Shown: positions 49,665-59,774 of the stretch, one piece after another
Layout of the letters: every line of letters starts with the position of its first letter
How positions within the stretch are numbered: the first letter of the stretch is position 1
NCBI GenBank assembly: GCA_005281725.1
Contig: SSBO01000012.1
Location: forward strand, 22,516,961-22,580,960
Source of the DNA: Wuchereria bancrofti
Taxonomy: Eukaryota; Nematoda; Chromadorea; Rhabditida; Onchocercidae
Length of the DNA stretch: 64,000 nt
Direction of reading: 5' to 3'
Position numbers and translations under genes: made by a program
Notes under the pieces: model-generated
What the model saw: only the letters and a program-made list of their open reading frames with translations
What the model was told of the DNA's origin: nothing
Databases searched by the model: none

Positions 49665-52517
49665 TCAGGAAATAGTGACAATATTCGAAATGGTCGAATT
49701 ATAATGTTCGCCTAAATTATAGGCAAATCGATGAAACGTTATAACGAGTGGTTTTCGATCACTGTATTCTTCTCCAAAAAGTAAAACACGTCCACCTGGT
49801 TGAATTACTTCAATCCGTCTTTCCAATGCACAAGCTGTGGCTCGAATCTATAATAATAAAACTAAATCAAATACTATGTGTGATAATTCGAAAATAAATT
49901 ACAACAAAAGACTCCAAATAGATTCAATCCAGTTCTAATAATGAAAATAATTTTAAGCAGAAATGATAAGAGCTAAGTTATATCTAAACTGTAAAAGCCC
50001 AATCATACGAACGTATGAGATGGAGATATTCTGCTTCCTATCGGATATATTAAATCTTCAAAATATATTATTTCTCTAAAATATATTGCAACTACTGAAA
50101 CAGTATTACAGAAATGCCATTAATAACTAATTTAGCATAAAAAATAAAATTCTGTTAAACTATAAATTATCAGAACAGGTAGTACTTCGTATTTCAAATG
50201 CAATTACTGAAATAGTACTATGAAGTGTAATTAATGAAATATTATTATGAAAATATCATTATCATGGTCACATCGTTAAGATAGAACCTAAATTATGCAG
50301 TTGAAATCTAAAATTACCTCCGGTTCTCCACCCCAAACACCACCATCTGTGCAGCACTTCTCAACTTTCATACAATATTCCTCAAATTCGATCTCATCTA
50401 CTGCCTCTCCATCATCATCAATTAAAAATGGCAAGAAATCATCCCTATGTGTTCGCATATAAGCAGCAGCTTTTTGACGAATATCTGCATTTCTAAACTG
50501 AAATATAAACTTTCATTTGGTCGCTGAAATTTTTATATTGATGATTTAAGTTTAATCATTTCGCTATATTTAATGAGTTAAAAAAAGATTAATTAGACGT
50601 AACTAAATTAGACGTAAGTGTAACCTGGCATGAAGTAACTAATGATAGTTGATGTGCTATAGCGCTATATAAACAATCACCATCCGGCTCAATATTGTAT
50701 ATTGTAAGTCCACGATCCATTAGATATCGTTCAATTGCTTCACTTTCAAGTTTCCCTAAGACATTTCAAAAGTGAAGAGAATTAAAAAATGTTTCCGTTT
50801 AAACAATGTTATTATCATTTTCTTAATAAATACAAAGAGGACAAAACCACTAATTTTTATCCTTAATACCATTTTTGGACAGTTAAAAGTTTTGCAGAAA
50901 AAAAAAAAAAAAATCATACGAGGTGCACTTTCCGCATCAATCGCAGCTTGTACTGCTGCTTCTTCCCGTTTCTTGTTAAGTTCAGCTTTTTTCTCCTAAA
51001 ATTTTTGTGAAATTCACTTATAGATAAAGAATGATATTTTTACTTTTTTTTGGAATGTTAAATACAGTACAGCGCTTTTATAAATGGAAGATAGTATGAA
51101 GTTTTTCTGCAATTAAAAAAACTGTCAAAACTTGAAGGAACTCAAATAATTAAAAAAAAATCTTGAGTCTGTATAAGAGTTGTCTACATTCTTGAGTCTA
51201 CATTGTGTTATCATCAGGAAGTACTTAATTTTCAGGTTTGCATAGTGCAATTTCCCTTGATAGATATTATAAAATATCGGTGGCAGAAATAAAAAAATGG
51301 AATAATGTTGTTAATATTAAAATTCTATAACTTACTCGTCTTTTTTGAGCTTTCGAGATGCGTGGCTGTTTTTCTTGACATTCTTCTACAATAACTGACT
51401 CTACAGATTCTTCTGCTAATGGTAGTTTTAATCCTGCTAATTCCTAAATTACGATATTTTAAAATCCTGTGCGCGAATTCCAAATGTCTCATCTTTGATA
51501 TATGACAGTTTCCGTTGGTAATTATAATACATTGTCTCAAAATTATGGAATGAAATAAAGTCTATATGAACTTGATATCTGTCTTATACAAAATATTCAA
51601 ATATTTTAAAGTTAGCGGTGAGCATCTCATCAAGTAATTGTTTAATTATTTGACATATCTAAATAGTAAAACTGGATCTAAATTTCCATTTCATCAACAG
51701 TTTAAAGTATTCATTTGACATTGATTAATATTATGCATAATTCGTAGGCATGAAGCGTTGATAGCAGCAACTGCCAAAAAAAAAAACTTCATTCCGAACA
51801 TATGAAAAATTAGTTTTATTATTTAGGTACATTAATTTTTATTAAAGCCAAAGTCCTACAAAAAAAAAAAAAAAGAAAAAAAAGACACATTTCATCAACA
51901 GTATAGTTTAAAGTATTCATTAAAACTTCATCCCGATTAATATTTAAATATTTCAGATGATTATTAAAAGAATGGTATTAGAATATTATTATAAATGATA
52001 TAAGTATTTGTCCTAATTATTATCTTCAGTAATTATTATCTACAAATCAAAAGAAGAACCTCTTCATGGCGTTTTTTCATTTCTTCTTCCATTTTTGCTA
52101 TCTCTGCTAACAATTCTTTTTTCCGTTTTTTGTCACTATTCGAAATTGAATGTTTCATATTCATTATCTTGGCTGAAATATGCACAATATCAATGCTTTA
52201 ATTATAATTAACACTAATTATATCATCATTCATGATATCTTTCAAATAATATAAATATTCAAAATCTTCCTCAAATATAAGCTAAGTTCAGCTATAACTC
52301 TTCATTAAAATTAACAATTTGCAAATAATGATTTTATCTTGACAATTAATGCAAGTAACAGAAGTTTTGTAAAATTAAAAAGGAAAAAACTCCATTAATA
52401 TTTCGAAAATAAAATTTAAAAATTAAAATAAAATAAATTACATTGCAGTTCTTTGCGTTCCTTTCGATGCGCTATTTTCAATTGTCCTAAACGACTCATA
52501 TCTTCTTCCTCAACCAT
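49665..52517 (-). CDS. OTUD6B-like OTU deubiquitinase (7 exons)
   Basis: Exons in transcript order: 52517-52442, 52172-52060, 51443-51336, 50995-50920, 50755-50625, 50497-50318, 49847-49665; phases agree and give 288 residues, matching vertebrate OTUD6B (about 290-320). The N-terminal coiled coil reads HRKERKELQ, DKKRKKELLAEIAKMEEEM and PRISKAQKRR, diagnostic of OTUD6. The OTU domain holds the catalytic Asp and Cys in EPDGDCLYSAIAHQL and the catalytic His in GEHYNSTISN. The enzyme removes ubiquitin; in mammals OTUD6B is linked to proteasome assembly and protein synthesis. The start is 34 bases after a TTTCAG acceptor-like site at 52552. It diverges from SUB1. Confidence 0.93.
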
Positions 52518-53297
52518 TATTTTATTCCAAAAAGTTGACAACTAATTAAATCTGAAATTTAAAATATTTAAATTCCACTTCAAAAAGGATTATTGATTTA
52601 TAAAATTGAACAAATAAATAGGACAGATAACTAATAAACGGATATGCATCACACAAATGCCGTATTTTTCACACGTAATGTATTGAATACATTAATTAAT
52701 AAGTAGTAAATTACTGATCGGTTCCATTCCGGATTGCAATAATCTACCTCTTCAGGAAGAAATGAAACCGGAATAACAGTTTCCATATGTTGATTAATAT
52801 TTTAACTGTAGATCAATTATATGATCACGGAAGGCAATAACTTTGTGATTTCTGATTGATAGACTAACATAGTAAGAGGAGAGAAGCCAGAATGTTAAGA
52901 TATCACGAAATAGTATATAATCAGAGATTGAGAAATTTTTTGAAGGATTGCAATATCATGAGAGAGATGATACATAACGAATAAAAATATTGCAGTGGAA
53001 AGACAAACATATGATATGTGAAGACATCATAGTCCCAACATAATATACTTGAAAAGTTATTAGTTCGTAGTTCGTTTTCGGTTTATGTCCACGATGCGAT
53101 ACGATGCGAATCATCGATTTCCAGTGATTTGTTTAGTAATACCACAGATATCTCTTACTTTTGTGCGATTTCCGGTTTTCCGGTTCATTTTTTACTTATC
53201 CGGTCTATGCTATTTTCAATTTGCGATTTATTTTATCTGTGCGTGTCTTTTTTTTTTTTATTTAGATTTTATGTTAACAATTTGCAGAAGTGTGAAG
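52518..53297. promoter_or_regulatory. Divergent promoter region of OTUD6B and SUB1
   Basis: 780 bases separate two start codons pointing away from each other. Acceptor-like sites at 52552 (minus) and 53287 (plus) flank it, leaving about 730 bases for both promoters. The half next to SUB1 has short pyrimidine-rich and CG-containing words (53050-53110). No named element can be assigned. Confidence 0.5.
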
Positions 53298-54981
53298 ATG
53301 TCTGATGATTCTGATAGTTCGAGCGTTAAGAGCAAAAAAGGACGAAAAAAAGAAGCGAAACGTGTCAGAGAAGTGCCCATTTTTTTTTTTTTCTTTCTTA
53401 TTTTAACTTTGATGTTTTTTGCAAAATTTATCTTTCAAAATTACTATTTTTTTGCAAATTTTAACGAAGCTTATCACATTTCTTTTATGATATAGTTGTC
53501 ATTTTATCGATACAATTTTCTATGGGTCATTAGAAGCTTTTCATTTTAACCTATGATATTTTCATCTTAAAAATGTCACATATCAATTTCCTTTTGGATT
53601 ACAAACAATATGAATTACTTAATACTGAAAATAATATATGGAAAGTACATCTCTCTTCAACTTATGTAAATAAATAGGTAAGAAGTTATGTGCCTTTTGT
53701 TATCAATTTAAATGATCAGTTAATGAAATCATTAATATGAATAGTTGTTGTTTTCAGAACAGCACTTCCGATGAAAGTATTATCGATAAAAATCCCGTGA
53801 AAAAAGGTAGAACTAATGGTGGTAGTTTCAAGAATTCTGATGGTGAAGAGGTATTTTTTCTCACTTCACTTTTTAAAGTTCCAATCACAGATAATTAAAA
53901 TATGCTAGATTATAAATGTATGGTAATAGACATTAGTTTTCGCAAAAAAAGATTTTTTTTTGTGGCTCAGATTATTTGTACCAAACATAATTTCCAGAAA
54001 TTCTGCTTTTCCACTTTTAAAAATAAAGAATAATAATTGGTAAATTTTATACTAGAAAAATCTTATTTTTTCTATTCAAATAAAGAGTTTAAAAGTAGCT
54101 ACACTAATTTTTCACTGGTCATTTGCAAATTTGTTCACTTATTATGAAAATTAATTTTAGATGTTCGAATTGGGCAAAATGCGTTTTGTAACTGTGCGAT
54201 CATTCAAAGGCAAATCATTGATTGATATTCGTGAATATTATCAAGATAAGGTAAATCTGTTTCTCTTATATTAATGCTTTATTTGATCTATGACTAATGT
54301 ATTATTTCTTACACGCATTTATTAACGAGTTATGTGGTAGGCGAGTTCTAGTACTACAGTTTCTATTGTTATAGTTGAATTTTTCGTCTAATATTTGCTT
54401 TTCCTTCAGCTTTTTAAAATTTGTAAGCTTTGTTTCAGTTTCTTCCAGTAGAAAATTGCATTGATTAACATTTATGAATATTGAATCACCAAACATGGAA
54501 AATGAAGTTTAGGTTAGCATAGCTCAGTAGATCGTCATTAAATGGAAAGGAGTGCATCAGAAAAAAAAAATTTGGTAAATATGTTTTCAAGTCTTTACCG
54601 AGTTGTAGTTTGTAAATTTTAATTAGAATTTGAAAATTGGGGATGAAAATCTCGAATTTCTTTTTTGTTTTTGCAAACTATTTTAAGTACTGAGAGTTTG
54701 AAAATGTTTTGAAAAAAAAAATCTTTTTTTTCTGAAATGGCAAACAAATTTTTGTCGATATAAGGCTCAGATCCCAAAGTATTTGATAACTTTAATTTAT
54801 GTATATTTTTAATGCTTTTGTATTTTCCTTTATCCTAATTTCCAGTACTATAAAAAAAGTAAATTTTCAGGGTAGTGGTGAACTAAAACCGGGACGTAAA
54901 GGTATTAGTTTATCAGAAGAACAATATCAGCGGTTGAAGGCTATTATGGGTGATATAGACGAGAAGCTGAGTAGTGCCTAA
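53298..54981 (+). CDS. SUB1/PC4 transcription coactivator (4 exons)
   Basis: Exons 53298-53372, 53758-53850, 54161-54250 and 54871-54981; about 122 residues, the normal PC4 size. The N-terminus is acidic and serine-rich ([18 protein letters not shown]) and is followed by the single-strand DNA-binding domain: [50 protein letters not shown]4 is a nuclear coactivator that binds single-stranded DNA and aids RNA polymerase II transcription and repair. The ATG lies ten bases after TTTGCAG (53287), a likely trans-splice site. The exon 1 donor is weak: GTGCCC at 53373, or possibly GTCAGA nine bases earlier, both in phase, so the last three residues of exon 1 are uncertain. Confidence 0.93.
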
Positions 54982-55091
54982 AATGTTTTTTCCGTGCTTT
55001 AACATAGTATTTAACTGTTTTCAGTGTTGGTTATCGATCTCGATATCATTAGGCTGCTCCTATCTGTCATCTTACTATGAATGAAACAGAA

Positions 55092-55137
55092 ATTATCGTA
55101 GTGCTTTATGTTTGTGTTTATAAAGCACTATGATAAT
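55092..55137. repeat. 18-bp hairpin downstream of SUB1
   Basis: Left arm 55092-55109 (ATTATCGTAGTGCTTTAT), 10-base loop, right arm 55120-55137 (ATAAAGCACTATGATAAT). All 18 positions pair, one as G-T. It begins 111 bases after the SUB1 stop and so probably lies in its 3' untranslated region. Confidence 0.88.
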
Positions 55138-55682
55138 AGCAGTTTCCATGATTTCCGAATTTTCTTTGTCATTTTATCACTTTTTATTCTTTTTGAAAAT
55201 ACTTCCAAACTAATTGACTTTTGAAGATCGGCTCATACTTCGATTAGATTTCACAAATAATTTGCCGTTTGCGAAAAAAAAGCTCTTTGGCATTGATCCT
55301 AAAGAATAAGCAATTTTGAACAGTCTTATCTTCCGGATCTAGATTTCATTCTCTCTTTTATTTGTCATAAACTTGTTCGTTTCTTATTTTTCATTTTGAA
55401 AACCATTAAAAAGACATACGATGCATATAGTAACGCATAGTATAATATAGTTTGCATAATTTACAATTTAAATAATGATAGTATCATAACCAAACAATGA
55501 TACTAGCACCAATTGTTATGAAGCATCGAAAGATATGTAAATAATGTAATAACTACTCCGAGAGATAGCAGAGTTAAAAGTAACGGCTTATTCGCTGTTA
55601 AACTATCAATATGATCGGAAAGACGATGTCTTTGGAAGTGTTAGATAAGGTTAAAAGTGGATGGAAAGTATAAGCTTATGCA

Positions 55683-55992
55683 TGACATGCACTTAAGTTG
55701 CATGCAGCGAAAGGTTTTTCTCTTTGACATGCAGTCAAGTTGCATGCAGCGAAAGACTTTTCTTAAGATTAAAAGTGGAAAAATGATAAATGAATGGAAG
55801 CAGTGCCTAGTATAAGCTTATGCATGACATGCACTTAAATTGCATGCAGCGAAAGATTTTCCTCTTTGACATGCAGTTAAGCTGCATGCAGCGAAAGGTT
55901 TTTCTCTTTGACATGCAGTCAAGTTGCATGCAGCGAAAGGTTTTCATCTTTGACATGCAGTTAAGCTGCATGCAGCGAAAGGTTTTCCTCTT
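55683..55992. repeat. ~42-bp tandem repeat of hairpin units, two blocks
   Basis: Six units occur as a block of two (about 55683-55765) and a block of four (about 55820-55992). Both blocks open with TATAAGCTTATGCATGACAT. Each unit contains CATGCA(G/C), a short spacer around TTAAG or TCAAG, and (C/T)TGCATGCAGCGAAAG, so each can fold into a 6-7-bp stem (CATGCAG with CTGCATG in the best units). Confidence 0.9.
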
Positions 55993-56298
55993 TTGCGAAT
56001 TGACAGCAAACCTATGTGAACTGTGGTCGCATTGATAGGATTCAATAGAGTGAGGAGAGAAGAGGATGAGTGATGTATAATTAAAATAAATCAGAATTGA
56101 ATAAGTCAATGTTACACATGCAAACTTATTTAATTAATTTGAAATTATCCTATTTCATACATGTAAATCATATGATTATGCGTTTTGTAAAATTAAAGTT
56201 GTGCTTACATGGTTAACGATATGCTGCACCATTCGGAAATTACATTATGAAATGAAATATTGGAGTGTTTTGGTTATTTCTAGGATTTTATTCAAATA

Positions 56299-57648
56299 AT
56301 GGCATTGGCTAATCGTGGACGAAATCAGAAATTACCACCGGAAGTGAATCGAATTCTCTATGTTAAGAATTTACCATATAAAATTACCAGCGAAGAAATG
56401 TACGATATATTTGGAAAATTTGGAGCTGTACGTCAAATACGAGTGTAAGTTTGTTAATTTTTTTTTTTCACTGTGATCTTTTTTCTTGGGATTATTTAAA
56501 AATTGCAGTTACATGTATAATTTTTGTTATGAATTTACTTGAATGTTGTTTGTATATTCCAAATTCGATTAATTCATCCAGTTATAGCCATTTCCGGTCA
56601 ATATTTCAACCTTGTCCTGAGTGTGAATAAGAATGGAGAAATTCTTCATCATTTTTATTCGTTTCATTTTAAAGCGACTTTAGTTTATCATAAAATAAGC
56701 TTTTAGTATTACATATTAACTAATCTTTTCTTTAATTATAAAGTTTCTTTTACTTTCATTTTTTATATGTTATGAATATCTCATTTAAATGTAACACAGA
56801 TTAGTAACTACTTATTCGTACTCGAAAAATAATATGTTAAACTACTAGCTTACTTTTATATATGTTAGAGATAGTGTGTCGTTTCTCTTTTTTTTTCCTC
56901 ATCATACCATAATTTCAATTTTTTTTGCAGTGGCAATACAGCTGAAACACGTGGAACAGCATTTGTTGTTTATGAAGATATTTTTGATGCCAAAAATGCG
57001 TGTGAACATTTATCTGGATTTAATGTATCGAATCGATATCTCGTCGTATTATATTATCAGGTATGTGTAGGTTTTGTTTGCTATTTGTTCTTAATGCTGA
57101 GGAAAAAAAACATATTGAATTTGGTTAATTCAATTTTAAATAAATGCAATAGTTTATTTCATAAATATGCAACAATATACCCTGTCGTCCTTTATCTGTG
57201 TAGTAAAATTCGATTTCTAGTAGTTTCGATTTCTAGTAACACACTTAAAATCTATCCCTTTTATTTGACAGTATTTTGAACTAATTATAAAAGGTAATAT
57301 AGAAACATAATGAAGTCTTCTTGTTAAATTGATGTGGAATTTTTGCCAGTTGCTAGGTTGTAGTTTTTTTTTTTTTTTGGAAAGATTGGTTGCATTTTTG
57401 TGGAAAGTTTCATTAGATGTTTTTCTTGCTGAATAGCTTTTAAAATTGTAATTTGTAAACACGTGAATTCCTTATATAATTATTAATTCTCAAATCTTTT
57501 AATACAGGCGACAAAAGCTTATCGAAGGATGGATACCGATAAAGCGAAAGAAAGACTTGAAGAAATTAAGGAACGATATAATCTAGGTGGTGATTTAGAA
57601 AAGGAAAAGAAAGATAAGTTAGGCTATACACCTACACCTCGAAGATAA
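56299..57648 (+). CDS. SF3B6 (p14/SF3b14a) splicing factor (3 exons)
   Basis: Exons 56299-56444, 56931-57060 and 57508-57648; 138 residues against about 125 in human. Nearly the whole protein is one RNA-recognition motif. RNP2 is ILYVKNLPY and RNP1 is [35 protein letters not shown] and [17 protein letters not shown] follow human SF3B6 almost word for word. The protein sits in the SF3b complex of the U2 snRNP and contacts the branch-point adenosine and SF3B1. The C-terminal tail ([20 protein letters not shown]) is longer than in human. The ATG lies 15 bases after TTTCTAG (56283), a likely trans-splice site. Confidence 0.95.
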
Positions 57649-57789
57649 TCATTTTTTTTTTCTTCACTGTTTTGTCTTTGCATAGACAATTGTTTTATTC
57701 TGTAATAAAAATGTGAAGAGTAATAATTTCCATTGAAGACATTTCTACTTCATTAATGATTGTATGAAACAAATAACTGCGGATAACAT

Positions 57790-59740
57790 TTATTTACAAT
57801 AATACTTATCAACTAAATATTTGCATGTTTTACATTTCACATAACAGCAATGAACATATTTGCATTGGCATTGTTCTTCAATGAGCATTTGTTTTGTGTA
57901 ATATCCACGTCCACAACATAAACTGTTACAACTGTTTGAATCTGATGAAGTTAAATTGCATTCTCTATAAAAGTAAGAAAATTTTTGAAAACTTCCAATA
58001 TCATATATATTTTGAGAGAAAAAAAAACATAAACAAACTAATTAATGTGTAATTGCAATAAAATGGTAAATATATAAAATAACTGGCTTTTGTCAATGTA
58101 TTATAATAATGTCATCCAAATCATGATCTATTTTAATATACAATATAAAAGGAGGCAAGGGAGCACCCGGATTTGAACCGGGGACCTCTCGATCTGCAGT
58201 CGAATGCTCTGCCACTGAGCTATGCCCCCTCGTGCTAGGTTTGCAGCATTTCATAAATTATAGAATTATAAAAAAATTAAATTTACCTCATCATTGTACC
58301 ATATGAACCAGTCTTACTATCTTCTACACAATAATCCGGTGAATCTCGAAGATAAACCTAAAATATAAAAAATGGAAATGATAAAAAATACTATTAACTA
58401 TGAAATTTTAATTGTTGCAAAATAATTTGTTCAAAATTATCAATGATAAAAATTTTGTATAAGCAATGAAAATAAAATTGCACTTAAAGTTTAATTTCAG
58501 GCAATATAAAATGTAATTAATGCTTATCATTTAGCTAATTAATGCAGTTGTAAGTGAAGATTTTATCATTTAGCTATTGAAATTTTTACTATATCATTTA
58601 TGATTGCAATTTCATTTTAATGAAAAGTAATAAAAAAATATGTGTAAAAATTGTTATAAATACCTTTGCATTATTATTTCATTACAATTTATTTTTAACA
58701 AAATAATAATTAGTCAATGGAATATTTTAATTACCAAATGTTGTCTTGATAATTCACGATGCATAGCCTTATCAGTATATCCAAATTGTGTTAATAATTC
58801 TGATAATGGTGATGCTTCCGCATAACGTTCTTGTAATCTTAATAATGTTTAATTTAATAATTGAAATTTTGCAATGAAAATTATTAAATGTTTTTTTTTT
58901 CTTTTTGTTTACAAACAATCCAAGAAAGCAATTTCTAATATTATAAAGCTAATTAGATTATTTAAAGATAGCTTGCGTAATAAATCTCTGACGTAAAATA
59001 GACGTACTTTTTTTTTCCTTCTTTTTTGTTTAAAATAATCCAAGAAGTATTATCAGTAGTAATAAATAGTTTAAAGTATAGTTTAAAGTATTATAATTAG
59101 TAGTATTAGTAGATGTAATATATTGAAATGAAATAAAATAACAAACTTTAAAGCTATATCATGAACATCTGGTAAAGTATTCCAACATGTTCTCACATTA
59201 CAACTGCTCGATACACCGTGACATTTGCATTTACGATACAAACTTTCTTGTGTAATCTTAAAGATCAAATTTATATTTTAATAAAATAAAATGTAAAAAA
59301 AAAAAAAAAAATCATTTGAAAAAAAAAAAAGAGATGAAAAAGTTGTTAAAATGATTAGTTGTTTGTCGTTTCAATAAATGAAACGAAAAAAAGAAAGAGA
59401 AAAAACATTTTGAAAACAGTAATCATTCTTCTCTTGTTAGTTCATTATACAATGATCATAGATTATTTCATCAAAAAGGTCATAGAAATCATTCATGAAT
59501 TAAAGAAAAAAAAAAAAAAAGATGAAAATTAATGCATCAAAGCTAATTTAACAAGAATTACTAGTTATTTATTATTATTATTACCGTTATTTTTATTTAT
59601 TTGTTATTATTATCATTATTATTATTATTATTACTATTAATATTATTATCATTATTATTATTATTGTTGTTGTCATTATTATCATTATTATTGTTATTAT
59701 TATTATTATTATTATTGTTGTTGTATTATTATCATTATTA

Positions 59741-59774
<34 letters not shown>

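Larger units (their letters stand above)
54982..56298. other. SUB1 downstream region and intergenic DNA
   Basis: Holds the SUB1 3' untranslated region and a 1.3-kb gap before SF3B6 on the same strand. It contains an 18-bp hairpin at 55092-55137 and a six-unit hairpin array at 55683-55992, both listed. The 70-100-codon frames over the array on both strands result from a unit length near 42 (a multiple of three) and are not credible genes. Confidence 0.6.

Noticed and set aside
55807..56109. Cys-rich 100-codon minus frame and 71-codon plus frame over the hairpin array
   Set aside because: Both follow from the 42-base period of the repeat; neither has family similarity, and frames are open on both strands at once.
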